This document shows, piece by piece, positions 46,144 to 55,841 of a stretch of 64,000 bases of DNA. The DNA is taken from contig NZ_CP114040.1 in NCBI RefSeq assembly GCF_026965555.1, positions 7,724,001 to 7,788,000 on the forward strand, read 5' to 3'. Both the position numbers and the translations under genes were made by a program. Positions within the stretch are counted from its first letter, which is position 1. The number at the start of each line of letters is the position of its first letter. The notes under the pieces are model-generated. The model worked only from the letters and a program-made list of their open reading frames with translations. It was not told where the DNA came from and ran no database searches. This stretch comes from Nannocystis punicea. GTDB taxonomy: Bacteria; Myxococcota_A; Polyangia; Nannocystales; Nannocystaceae.

Positions 46144-47042
46144 TAGAACCCGATCTCCTTGCACGTGCACCCGGGCACGTCGGGGCCGCACATGGTCGGC
46201 GGGGCCGGGTTGTCTGCGCTGACGGACAGCGGGATGTAGCGGTCGGCCGGCTGCATGTACCCGTCGATGCGCGTCCACACCTGGGCGGCCGGCTCGAGGT
46301 CGTTGGCGGCGGCCGCGTCCGCGTTGGTGATGAACGGGACCAGCAGCTTGTCGTCGGGGTAGCCGAAGCCCTTGAGGCCCTCGCTGAGGCCGTAGTGCGG
46401 GCCGAGGTACTTGCAGCCGGCCTTGGGGAACTTGGCGAACACGTCGCTCGGGCAGTCGCTGCCGGTGGCCTCGCGGTAGTACTGCAGGAACGCGATCTCG
46501 CAGCCGACGCCGCCGTCGCAGCGGACCAGGTAGCGCCAGCCGGTCTTCTTCGGGTCGATGCACGGGTGGACGCACGGGTTCCAGCTGATCGGCAGGCCGT
46601 CGCCCGGGCGCAGCTTGTCGGCGTAGCAGACCTCGCCGCGGAAGAACGGCAGGACGAAGGTCGACAGGTCGCCCGAGCCCATCCCGGTGCAGTCCTCGGG
46701 CGCCTCGCAGGTCGCCGGCGGCCCGGTCGTCGCGGTCGGGTCCCAGCCGGTCGTCTCGGTCGTCCCGGTGGTCGACGTCGTCGAGTCGGTCCCGCCCGAG
46801 TTGCTGTCGCTCATGCTCCCCTCGGAGCTCGTGGTCGGCACCGCCGTCGTCGTCGGCACGTCGGCCGTCGTCGATTCGGTGCCCGTGGCGCCGGTCGCGT
46901 CGGTCTCGGTCCCCGTGATCGACGACGACTCCGACACAGTGTTGAGGGCTGCGGTCACCATCTCGTAGTTGTCCTGGCAGCCGACCGCGAGGGCGAGCGC
47001 GGGGAGCCAGGCCGTGCGCGGCCAAAGCTGAGACATGGGCAT
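46143..47042 (-). CDS. Lipoprotein with Thr/Ser-rich linker and Cys-rich domain
   Basis: About 299 residues. Lipobox ALALAVGC; a ~70-residue Thr/Ser/Gly linker (TSTTGTTETTGWDPTATTG) of the kind common in Nannocystaceae surface proteins; then a ~190-residue domain with many Cys (CEAPEDC, CVHPCIDPKKTGW, GCEIAFLQYYREATGSDC). Starts at 47042 and 47036 are both possible. The C-terminal domain is unassigned. Expected to be displayed on the outer membrane. Confidence 0.75.
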   Translation of the reverse strand: MPMSQLWPRTAWLPALALAVGCQDNYEMVTAALNTVSESSSITGTETDATGATGTESTTADVPTTTAVPTTSSEGSMSDSNSGGTDSTTSTTGTTETTGWDPTATTGPPATCEAPEDCTGMGSGDLSTFVLPFFRGEVCYADKLRPGDGLPISWNPCVHPCIDPKKTGWRYLVRCDGGVGCEIAFLQYYREATGSDCPSDVFAKFPKAGCKYLGPHYGLSEGLKGFGYPDDKLLVPFITNADAAAANDLEPAAQVWTRIDGYMQPADRYIPLSVSADNPAPPTMCGPDVPGCTCKEIGF

Positions 47043-47201
47043 GGTGAGCAGTGTAGAGGCTCACCGGGCGGCCGGCGACTTCCCGGGCTGCGCGACCGGC
47101 GCTCGGGCCCACGGGGGACCGTGGCCCCGCGCACGAGCTTCGCGCCGGCGGCGCCTGCTTCGGCCCTCGCGCCCGGCCCGCGGGTTCGGCAAGCTTCGCG
47201 C

Positions 47202-48194
47202 ATGTTCGACCTGCGCATGTGGTTTCGGGCGCTGCAGATCATCCCGCGGCTCAGCAAGGACGAGTGGGACCGTCTCGACCTCGTGAGTCGCTGGCTCGTC
47301 GCCACGCGAGCGGCCGTGTTCGTCATGACGATCGTGTCCGCCGGGATCGGCGGGATCCTGGCCGCGCGCGACGGTCACTTCTCCGGCCTGAACTTCCTCG
47401 CCTGTCTGATCGGCCTGGTGTTCGCGCACGCCACCAACAACCTCGTCAACGACCTCACCGACCACCTGCAGGGCGTCGACAAGGGCAACTACTTCCGCGC
47501 CCAGTACGGCCCGCAGCCGCTCGAGCACGGCCTCATGAGCGTGCGTGACGTCCTGCGCTACACCGCGATCACGGGCGCGATCGCCCTGGCCGCCGGCGTG
47601 TGGCTGATCGCCGCCACCGGCACCACCGCGCTCGGCCTCATGCTCGCCGGCGTCTTCTTCGTCCTGTTCTACACCTGGCCCTTGAAACACATCGGCCTCG
47701 GCGAGCCGACCGTGCTGCTGGTGTGGGGTCCGCTCATGGTCGGCGGCACCTATCTATGCACCGCCGGCCAGTGGAGCTGGGACGCCGCGCTGATCGGCAG
47801 CGCCTACGCGCTCGGCCCGACCGCAGTGCTGTTCGGCAAGCACACCGACAAGCTCCCCGCCGACCGCGCCAAGGGCATCTTCACCTTGCCGGTGCTGCTC
47901 GGCGAGCCGCTCGCGCGCCGCTGCGTCACCGTCATGCTGGTCGCACAGCTGCTCGCAGTGGTCGCGCTCGTGTGGCGCGGCGCGCTCGGCTGGCCGCTGC
48001 TGATCGTGCTCGCCGCCCTGCCGATGCTGCGCGACACCGCCGCCGTGTTCGCGCGTCCGCGGCCCGACACCTGCCCGCCCGGGTTCCCCAAGCACATCTG
48101 GCCGACCTATCTGGTCGCCTACGCCTTCCGCTACAACCGCCGCTTCGGCCTGCTGTTCCTGCTCGGCCTGCTGATCGAGCTGGCGCTCGCGTGA
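47202..48194 (+). CDS. UbiA-family prenyltransferase (MenA-like)
   Basis: 330 residues from the ATG at 47202; the frame upstream to 45675 is a shadow of the CDF gene. Eight or so membrane helices. The first Asp-rich motif NNLVNDLTDHLQGVD and second KHTDKLPADRAKGI match the UbiA Mg-diphosphate motifs, with only small changes. It transfers a prenyl chain to an aromatic or naphthoate acceptor in the inner membrane; a menaquinone role is plausible but the substrate is not fixed by the sequence. Divergent from the Thr-rich lipoprotein. Confidence 0.82.
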   Translation: MFDLRMWFRALQIIPRLSKDEWDRLDLVSRWLVATRAAVFVMTIVSAGIGGILAARDGHFSGLNFLACLIGLVFAHATNNLVNDLTDHLQGVDKGNYFRAQYGPQPLEHGLMSVRDVLRYTAITGAIALAAGVWLIAATGTTALGLMLAGVFFVLFYTWPLKHIGLGEPTVLLVWGPLMVGGTYLCTAGQWSWDAALIGSAYALGPTAVLFGKHTDKLPADRAKGIFTLPVLLGEPLARRCVTVMLVAQLLAVVALVWRGALGWPLLIVLAALPMLRDTAAVFARPRPDTCPPGFPKHIWPTYLVAYAFRYNRRFGLLFLLGLLIELALA

Positions 48195-48346
48195 CGCCTC
48201 GCCGCGGCTCGGCTCGCTCGCGTCCTCGCGCGTGCGAGCCGTGACGACGGCGATCGCCGGATGCGCGAAGGGCCGAAGCGATCGCGTGGACCGCTTCAGC
48301 CCTGGCGCAGATCAAACAGTGACCCGTCGCACCGGCAGCGCCGCGA

Positions 48347-48850
48347 TTACTTCGGCGCCGGCGCCGGCGCCGGAGCGGACTCGGCAGGAGGCGTCGAGCC
48401 CGCGGCGGGCGCTGCACCCGCGGCGGCCGGAGCAGCCGACCCGGTCGAGGGCGTGCAGATCGGCGGCTCGGTCGCGGCCTCCTGGACCTTGTTGGCGACC
48501 CCGTAGCAGCCCCACACGACCTCGAGCTCGCGGCACGAGCCGGGGTTGAGCTCGATGAACTTGGCGGCCCGCCCGCGCGCCTCGGGCGACTGGCCGATGT
48601 TGGGACCCACCCACTGGAGCTGCAGCCGACCCAGGATCTCCTTCGTCAGGCCGACATTGATGCTCTCGCGCGCCGCCGCGTTGGTGACGCATTGATTGTA
48701 GTCGACGATGTTCTGCAGCACGCAGACGTTCCCCTCGGACAGCACATAGCCAGACTCGCAGCCTCCGGGGCTCTTGGAGCTGTCCTTCTTGCAGGCGACG
48801 GCGGACAGGGCGGCAGACGATAGGGCGATGACGGCGAGGGTACGGAGCAT
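48347..48850 (-). CDS. Small lipoprotein with Ala/Pro-rich tail
   Basis: 167 residues from the ATG at 48850 (MLRTLAVIALSSAALSAVAC), where the lipobox Cys falls at the end of a normal signal peptide; the frame extends to 48904. The mature part has six Cys (CESGYVLSEGNVC; NPGSCRELEVVWGC) and ends in a low-complexity Ala/Pro/Ser tail. No family recognised. Confidence 0.65.
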   Translation of the reverse strand: MLRTLAVIALSSAALSAVACKKDSSKSPGGCESGYVLSEGNVCVLQNIVDYNQCVTNAAARESINVGLTKEILGRLQLQWVGPNIGQSPEARGRAAKFIELNPGSCRELEVVWGCYGVANKVQEAATEPPICTPSTGSAAPAAAGAAPAAGSTPPAESAPAPAPAPK

Positions 48851-48975
48851 GGGGGGCCTCTTCGTTGCGGCCGATTGTATGCCACAGGGGTCCGGGCGCC
48901 GCACGAAATTCGCCGGACCCAGGAAAAATGCGACCGCGATCGCGTAAAACCGCGTCCCGGGCTATCTTGGCGGGC

Positions 48976-49665
48976 ATGAGCGAGCCTTCCGACCTGTACT
49001 TCCGTCAAGTGCCGATCGGGCCGATGGCCAACTTCATCTACTTCATCGGCAGTCGCGCGACGCGGACCTGCGTGGTCGTCGACCCGGCGTGGGACACCGA
49101 CGCGCTGCTACGACTCGCGGAGGCCGACGACATGAAGATCGTCGGTGCGCTCGTCACTCACTATCACCCCGATCATTGCGGCGGCGGGATGATGGGGTTC
49201 CGGGTCCCCGGCGGCGTCGCCGAGCTCATCGGCCGGGTCGACGCCCGAATCCACGTCCACAAGCTCGAGGCTGACGGCCTCAAGCAAGTCACGGGCGTCA
49301 GCGAAGGCGACCTCGTGCGGCGCGAGGGCGGCGATCGGCTCACCCTCGGCGATGTCGAGATCACGTTCATTCACACACCTGGTCACACCCCCGGCAGTCA
49401 ATGCTTCGTCGTCCGCGATCGCCTGGTCGCGGGCGACACCTTGTTCGTCGACGGCTGCGGCCGCGTCGACCTCCCGGGCGGCGACGCGCAGCAGATGTAC
49501 GAGAGCCTCACCGGGCCGCTGGCGGCGCTCACCGACGACGTGGTCCTCTACCCGGGCCACAACTACGGCCCGACCCCCACGAGCCCGCTGGGTACGCAAC
49601 GGAAGACCAACCGCTACTTGCGGATCCGCTCGCGCGAGGACTGGCGGCGGCTGATGGGCCGCTGA
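48976..49665 (+). CDS. MBL-fold metallohydrolase (glyoxalase II/ETHE1-like)
   Basis: 229 residues from the ATG at 48976 (MSEPSDLYFRQVPIGPMANF). Metal motifs: THYHPDHCGG near residue 58 (HxHxDH form, His-Tyr-His-Pro-Asp-His), HTPGHTPGSQC, GDTLFVDGCGR, and LYPGHNYGP near the end. It fits the hydroxyacylglutathione hydrolase / persulfide dioxygenase-like group; the substrate is not determined. Cytoplasmic. It precedes the PilZ fusion gene by ~100 nt. Confidence 0.88.
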   Translation: MSEPSDLYFRQVPIGPMANFIYFIGSRATRTCVVVDPAWDTDALLRLAEADDMKIVGALVTHYHPDHCGGGMMGFRVPGGVAELIGRVDARIHVHKLEADGLKQVTGVSEGDLVRREGGDRLTLGDVEITFIHTPGHTPGSQCFVVRDRLVAGDTLFVDGCGRVDLPGGDAQQMYESLTGPLAALTDDVVLYPGHNYGPTPTSPLGTQRKTNRYLRIRSREDWRRLMGR

Positions 49666-49763
49666 CGCGAGCGAGGGCGCGCGATGGACGGCGCGGCGCG
49701 TCGTTGTACGATCCCGGGTCCACGGCCTCGGGCTGTCGCTTCGGGCTTCGGTAGGATGGGCGC

Positions 49764-52700
49764 GTGAACGTACAACCTTACGGCCGTCCCGGAGATCGCC
49801 GCGTCTACCCGCGGGTAGCGTGCACGCTCGTGTGCACCGTGGCCAACGTCGGCAGCGGCCGGGTGTTGAACGTCTCCGACGGCGGGGCCTTCGTCGCCTT
49901 GCCCGACCAGCACGCGCATCTGCCCAGTCAGTTGCACCTGTCGGTCGCGCTGCTCGGCACCGACCAGGCCGTCGACGTCTCCGCGCGTGTCGTCCGCGTG
50001 GCCGCACTGTCGCCGCATGGCCTCGGGGTCGGCCTGCAGTTTCAGGACCTCAGCGAGGCCGCGGCCGACCAGATCCACCGCTACGTCCTGGGTCGGCTGC
50101 TCGCGGAGATCGCGGAGATCATGGAGGAGCAGCCGCGACACATCGACCCGCGCAACGTGCAGGTCGTCAGCGGCGTCGCCTCGGTGGCGAACACCCTGCG
50201 CGACATGCTCGCCGAGGGTCCGGTGCCGGGCCTGCTGTTTCAGCGCGACGTCGGCGAGCTCGTCGACCTGCAGCTGTTTCAGGTCAGCGGCGCCGCGGTG
50301 CTCGTGCAGCTGCGGGACGCCTCGGCGCGGTTGCCGGCCGTCGGCGATCACGTCCACCTCACCTTGACGCGCGGCACATTCAACGCCCACGCGCACTCGC
50401 AGGTCCTCGACCGCAGCGGCGGGCGCGTCACGCTCGAGGTGCCGGCCAACCTCACCCGCTTCGAGCTGCGGCGCTCGCAGCGGCGCTCGCCCGGCCCGCA
50501 GGAGATGTTCGTCTCGATCCCGCTGCCGTATCCCCCGGGCAAGAAGCTGCGGCGCGAGGTGCTCGACATCTCGGCCACGGGCCTCGCCTTCAGGATGCGG
50601 CCCGACGAGGCGCTGCTGCTGCCCGGCACGCCGCTGCGGGAGGTCGTCGTCAGCGGCGCCAACGGCGACGGCGAGACGCGCAAGACCGGCCAGGTCATGC
50701 ACGTCACCCCGGTCGAGGGCGAGGCCGGCGTCGAGTACCTGCGCGTCGGCCTCGACTTCGGCATCGCCGACGAGGCCTTCAACAAGGGCGTGCGCCCGCG
50801 CGGCGCCGCCGAGAAGAAGTCGCTCGGCTTCGTCGAGAAGATGGGCCTTTTGATCGGTCGGCTGATCCCGCGCAAGTCCTCGGCGCCGAGCGGGCCCGGC
50901 TCCGGCGGCGTCGAGGTCGTGCGCTACCCCAACCGCCGCCGCGAGGACATCGTCGCCATCCTCAACACCACCCCGCGCGGCGACGGGCGCAAGCTGCTCG
51001 CGCCGGTGATCATCATCCCGCCCGCGCACTCGAAGCGCAAGGAGTCGACCTCCGGCCTCGCGCTCACGCTGGTCGAGAACTTCGCGCGGCGGCGCCAGGA
51101 CGTCGTCGTGCTGCGCTTCGACGGCGTGCGCAACCTCGGCGAGAGCTACAAGGACCCCGACTGCCGCGAGCACGGGCGCGAGGCCATGCGCATGTCGCTG
51201 TCGCAGGCCATCGACGACATCCAGGCCACCCTCGACTACGTCTACGACAACCCGATCTTCTCGCCGACCCAGGTCGTGCTGGTCTCGTTCAGCCTGCAGG
51301 GCGTCGTCGGTCGCCGCGCAGTGTGGCTCGACAGGGGCAAGCGCGTGCATTACTGGCTCGGCATCAACGGCGCGCCCGCGGCCCAGGAGGTCATCCGCAA
51401 CGCCTCCGGCGGCATCGACTACGTCTCGCAGCACGCCAGCGGCAAGCTCGGCGGGATCGCCAACATCCTCGGCGTCACCGGCGACATCGACCACTTCTGC
51501 GCCGACCTGCTGCGCGAGGGCCTCGCGTTCATGGCCGACGCCAAGCGCGAGATCGCCGAGATCCCGATCCCCGTGACCTGGTTGCTCGGCCGCTACGACG
51601 CGTGGATCGACCCGGCCACGATCCGCGAGTTCATGGCCGTCGCCGCCCCCGGCTCGCGCGAGCTGGTCGAGCTCGATTGCGGGCACATGCCGCTGTCGAG
51701 CGTCGAGGCGCTGTCGCTGTTCCACACCGCGGTGCGGCAGATCTGGCGCTTCCTCTTCCGCGAGGACATCGACCCGATCACGCCCGACCCGCGCGAGCTC
51801 GTCCGCGCCCGCAACGCCGAGTGGCGGCGCGTGCCCAAGAGCCCGCTGCCCGACCGCCGCCGCTACTGGCAGGAGTACCTGCTCGGCGACAGCAGCTCGA
51901 AGCTCGCCTACGACGTCCTCAACGCCTGCGACGAGTACAACGAGTTCATCGAGCGCGAGCTCGAGCTGCTCGACGTCCGCCCCGAGCACGTCGTCTGCGA
52001 CCTCGGCTGTGGCACCGGCAACCTCTCCGCCCGCCTGCTGCGCCGCCGCGGGGCCCGCGGGCGGCCGCCGTGCGCCCGGCTGAACCTCGTCGACTTCGTC
52101 CCCGGCGCCCTCGACGAGGCCGAGCGCAAGCTCCGCGCGCTGGCCGACGAGCGCGGCCTCGCGCTGCCCGACGTCGCGCGGCACTGCGTCAACGTCGACA
52201 TCAGCCCGGTGCGGACCCTCCGGCGCTTCCTCGCCGGAGAGCTCTACGGCTACGACGCGCTCCGGGGCATCATCAAGGGTCTCACGGGCTACTCGATCGA
52301 CATGTGGAAGGCAGCGGAGGACTGGCGGCTGCACGACGTCTTGCGCGGGCGGGAGCTCGACAAGCAGGACCTCGCGTACCTCGCCGCCGCGTTGCCGGCG
52401 GACGAGCATGACGTCGTCCTCGACTTCAACCGCATGACCCGCTGGCTGCGCGGGCGGCTGGGGCCGCAGGACTTGGTCCGCGACGCGCGGGCCCGGTTCG
52501 AGCGCGGCCAGGCGCCGGCGATCGACGAGCTGCAGCTCGCGCGCCTGTCCATTCGGCCAGGTGACCAGGTCGAGCGCCTGCCGTTCGGCGACGCCACCTT
52601 CGACCGCGTCGCCTGCAGCCTCGTGCTCAGCTACCTGAGCAACCCGCTCGAGGTGTTGCGCGAGCTCCACCGCGTCGTCAAGCCGGGCGGGCGGATCGTC

Positions 52701-53003
52701 GTGTCGACGATGCAGCCCGACTTCGACATGAGCCGGATCTACCAGAACCTGCTGCACCGGCTGCAGAGCGACCCGAACATGCCGCTGCCGCCGGGCGTCG
52801 ACCGTGGGGCCTTCCTGCGCGACGTGCGGGCCTTCCTCAGCAGCGCCGCCTTCCTCTCGATCCTCGCCGAGGAGGGCCAGTTCGCCTTCTTCTCGCGCGA
52901 GGAGTTGGTCATGATGATCGAGCGCGCCGGCTTCCGCCGCGTCGAGACCGTCACCGCCTTCGGCGACCCGCCGCAGGCCATCATCGCCGTGGGCCATCGA
53001 TGA
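49764..53003 (+). CDS. Fusion: two PilZ-like domains, alpha/beta hydrolase, SAM methyltransferase
   Basis: 1079 residues, cytoplasmic. (1) PilZ domain at ~10-105 with RRVYPRV and NVSDGGAFVAL, a c-di-GMP-binding pattern. (2) Second PilZ-like region ~230-345 (RRSQRR, LDISATGLAFRM). (3) Alpha/beta hydrolase at ~380-660: nucleophile LVSFSLQG near 507, Asp in LLGRYDAWIDP near 610, His in ELDCGHMPLSS near 639; it resembles LuxD-type acyltransferases. (4) Methyltransferase ~690-1075: CDLGCGTGNLS near 744 and a long insertion before LPFGDATFDRVACSLVLSYL. The whole suggests c-di-GMP-controlled acyl/methyl chemistry. The stop overlaps the start of the HD-GYP gene. A CCTG...CAGG-type palindrome variant lies at 52546-52559. 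Confidence 0.8.
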   Translation: MNVQPYGRPGDRRVYPRVACTLVCTVANVGSGRVLNVSDGGAFVALPDQHAHLPSQLHLSVALLGTDQAVDVSARVVRVAALSPHGLGVGLQFQDLSEAAADQIHRYVLGRLLAEIAEIMEEQPRHIDPRNVQVVSGVASVANTLRDMLAEGPVPGLLFQRDVGELVDLQLFQVSGAAVLVQLRDASARLPAVGDHVHLTLTRGTFNAHAHSQVLDRSGGRVTLEVPANLTRFELRRSQRRSPGPQEMFVSIPLPYPPGKKLRREVLDISATGLAFRMRPDEALLLPGTPLREVVVSGANGDGETRKTGQVMHVTPVEGEAGVEYLRVGLDFGIADEAFNKGVRPRGAAEKKSLGFVEKMGLLIGRLIPRKSSAPSGPGSGGVEVVRYPNRRREDIVAILNTTPRGDGRKLLAPVIIIPPAHSKRKESTSGLALTLVENFARRRQDVVVLRFDGVRNLGESYKDPDCREHGREAMRMSLSQAIDDIQATLDYVYDNPIFSPTQVVLVSFSLQGVVGRRAVWLDRGKRVHYWLGINGAPAAQEVIRNASGGIDYVSQHASGKLGGIANILGVTGDIDHFCADLLREGLAFMADAKREIAEIPIPVTWLLGRYDAWIDPATIREFMAVAAPGSRELVELDCGHMPLSSVEALSLFHTAVRQIWRFLFREDIDPITPDPRELVRARNAEWRRVPKSPLPDRRRYWQEYLLGDSSSKLAYDVLNACDEYNEFIERELELLDVRPEHVVCDLGCGTGNLSARLLRRRGARGRPPCARLNLVDFVPGALDEAERKLRALADERGLALPDVARHCVNVDISPVRTLRRFLAGELYGYDALRGIIKGLTGYSIDMWKAAEDWRLHDVLRGRELDKQDLAYLAAALPADEHDVVLDFNRMTRWLRGRLGPQDLVRDARARFERGQAPAIDELQLARLSIRPGDQVERLPFGDATFDRVACSLVLSYLSNPLEVLRELHRVVKPGGRIVVSTMQPDFDMSRIYQNLLHRLQSDPNMPLPPGVDRGAFLRDVRAFLSSAAFLSILAEEGQFAFFSREELVMMIERAGFRRVETVTAFGDPPQAIIAVGHR

Positions 53004-55731
53004 GCGCGAGCGACCTCCCGACCGTCAGCGAGAGCTCCATGTCGCGCGACGTGGGCTTCGCCGCGCGCGTGCGGGAGGACGTCGCCGCCGGCTACCGCCG
53101 CGTCACCTACCTCGGCATCGCCTTGATGCTGGGCTTCGGCGTCCTCGACATCATCAGCCTCGACGACCCGCGCCTGGTCGCCAAGTTCTTCGCCATGCGC
53201 CTGGCGCTCGCGCTGGTGATGATCGGCCTGCTCAAGTTCAGCGAGCGGCCGCGGTACCAGCGCTACGTCGAGGGCGTGTGCGCCCTGGCGATGTACCTCA
53301 TCGGCTCCTTCATGGGCCTGATGAGCGCGCTCAACCTCGGCCACAAGAGCCACTACTACGCCGGCATCACCCTCACGCTGGTCGCCGTCGGCGTGTTCGT
53401 CCCGATCGGCCCGCTGCACGTCCTCGTCACCTCCACGGCCGTCTACCTCACCTTCGTCGCCCTCCTGCTCGCGCTCGACCCGGTGCGCTGGCCCACTGGG
53501 ACTGGTCGGTGTTCGCCGCCAACAGCATCTTCCTGATCTCGACCGCGACCACCGTCACCGTCGGCGCCTACTTCAACCGCCGCCTGCGCCGGCGCCTGTT
53601 CGACGCCGCGTTCGCCCAGCAGCAGACCAACGAGGAGCTGCGCAGCGTCTACGAGCGGATCACCCACAGCTACCAGGAGGTCTCGGAGAAGAACCGCGAA
53701 ATCGAGGAGGCCTACCGGGCCAAGAGCCAGTTCCTCGACAACATGTCGCACGAGCTGCGGACCCCGCTGACGTGCATCCTCACCCCGCTCGAGGGCCTGC
53801 TCGCCGGCAACGCGCGCGGCGAGGTCCGGCAGGTGTTTGAGGACATGCACACCGCCACGCGGCAGCTGTACGACCTGATCAACGACCTGCTCGACTACTC
53901 GAAGTACGGCGCGCGCGACCAGCCGCTCGCGCGCGAGCCGATCGACCTGCGCACCATCGTCGACGAGCAGGTCAAGGCGTTCGGCAGCACCGCGCGCCAG
54001 CGCAAGCTGGTCCTGCAGTGGGACGCCCCGCCCGAGCCGGTGGTCGTGCAGGGCAGCGCGCGCGAGCTCGGCAAGGTCGCGCGCAACCTGATCAGCAACG
54101 CCGTCAAGTTCACCGCCGCCGGCGGCCGCGTCACCGTGGCCGTCGCCGTCGTCGGCGAGCGCGTGCGGCTGTCGGTGCGCGACACCGGCATCGGCATGAA
54201 CGAGTCGGTCAAGGCCAAGCTGTTCACCCCGTTCTTCCAGGGCGACGCCACCTCGACGCGCGCCTTCGAGGGCACCGGCATCGGCCTCGCGCTGGTCAAG
54301 ACGATCGTCAACCGCCACGACGGCGAGGTCTTGGTCGAGAGCAGCCTTGGGCGCGGCACCACCATGACCGTCGAGCTGCCGAGCCGCCCGCTCGACCCGA
54401 CCGAGCTGGTCGGCATGGCGCCGCCGCAGCCCGCGCCCGGCGAGTCGATGCTCGCCATCCCTGTCCCCGAGGACATCCTCGCCACGCCGACGATGAGCAT
54501 GACGCGGATCGAGCGACTGCCGGCGATCGATCGCGTCGAGCTGTTCGACCCGGCGGCGCCGACCCCGGACCTGTCGTTCCCGGGCGCCGCGCCGCTGCTC
54601 GGCGAGCACCTGCTGGCCGCCCAGGGCGAGCGCAGCCGGATCCTCGTCATCGACGACCACCCCGAGATCGTCCGCGTCATCGAGCGCCTGCTCGCCCCGC
54701 AGCACGACGTCTACACCGCCAGCAACGGCGAGGAGGGCCTGCAGAAGGTCCGCGACGTCCGCCCCGCGCTCGTCATCTCCGACGTCATGATGCCCAAGCT
54801 CTCGGGCTTCCAGCTGGTCGAGCAGCTGCGCAAGGACCCCGAGTTCGAGCGACTGCCGGTGCTGCTGCTGACGGCCCGCGCCGACGGCCGCGACCGCGTG
54901 CGCGGCCTCCGGCGCGGCGCCAGCGACTACCTCGTCAAGCCGTTCCTGCCCGAGGAGCTCAAGGCGCGGGTCGGCAACCTGCTGCGGGCCCAGCACTACG
55001 AGTCGTACCTGACCCGGCTCAACGAGGAGCTGGCGACCAAGAGCAGCTCGCTCGAGAGCCGCGTCCACGGCTTCTTCATCGACACCGTGCGGACCCTGGT
55101 CGCCGCCATCGACGCCAAGGACTTCTACACCGGCGGCCACTCCGAGCGCGTCAGCTACTTCGCGGTGCGGATCGCCGAGCACATGAAGCTCGCGCGCCCG
55201 CTGCTCCGCACCATCGAGCTCGGCGCGCTGCTGCACGACGTCGGCAAGATCGGCATCCCCGACAAGGTCCTCAACAAGCCCGGCGCGCTGACCCTCGAGG
55301 AGATCGACGTCATCCGCCAGCACACCGTGCTCGGCGGCAAGATCCTCGAGAAGTCGCCCGAGCTGGCCGAGCTGCGGCGGTTCGCGCTGCACCACCACGA
55401 GCGCTGGGACGGCAACGGCTACCCCGACCGGCTGCGCGGCGACGACATCCCGCCGAGCGTGCGCGTCGTCAGCGTCGCCGACTGCTGGGACGCGATGGTC
55501 TCCGACCGCATCTACCGCGCCGGCATGGAGCCGCGGATCGCCGCCGAGAAGGTGAGCAAGCTCGGCGGTAGCCAGTTCGATCCGGCGGTCGTCGAGGCGA
55601 TGATGGAGATCTGGCCCGAGCTCGAGCTGCCGCCGAACCTGCGGCCGCTGAAGCCGCGTACGAGCCCCGCCGAGAACCGACAGGGCCCGCGCGTCAGCGA
55701 GTGCGGCGAGGTCTACGAGGTCCACAACTGA
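53000..55731 (+). CDS. Membrane hybrid histidine kinase-receiver-HD-GYP protein, apparent frameshift
   Basis: Two frames together encode one protein. Frame 1 (53000-53536) gives five membrane helices to ALDPVRWP; frame 2 (to 55731) continues with HWDWSVFAANSIFLISTATT, a sixth helix, then HisKA (NMSHELRTPL), HATPase (RNLISNAVKFT, DTGIGMNE, GTGIGLALV), a receiver (VISDVMMPK) and an HD-GYP domain (HDVGKIGIPDKVL, HHERWDGNGYPD). The join is near 53492-53496; one extra C in CCCACTGGG would restore a single frame. It should degrade c-di-GMP under phosphorelay control and pairs with the PilZ fusion upstream. A perfect palindrome (54462-54475) sits in the Pro-rich linker after the kinase. Real mutation or sequence error cannot be separated here. 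Confidence 0.82.
54462..54475. repeat. TGTCC-N4-GGACA palindrome inside CDS
   Basis: Exact consensus copy, loop CCGA, in the linker between the ATPase and receiver domains; encodes PVPEDI. Confidence 0.75.
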
Positions 55732-55841
55732 CGCGCCGGCGCCGCCGGGATCGGGGGCCGCATGCGTACGCGGCTGCGCACGCGTGCGACGACTCCGCCT
55801 CGCCGTGACAAACGGCTGCGGCCGGTTACAATCGCCGCCCT

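Noticed and set aside
49614..52997. A 1127-codon minus-strand open frame
   Set aside because: Antisense shadow of the PilZ fusion gene, which has clear domains and start/stop coupling to its neighbour.
53480..53540. Programmed -1 frameshift in the HD-GYP gene
   Set aside because: No X-XXY-YYZ slippery site or downstream pseudoknot is evident; a missing C in a short C run is simpler.
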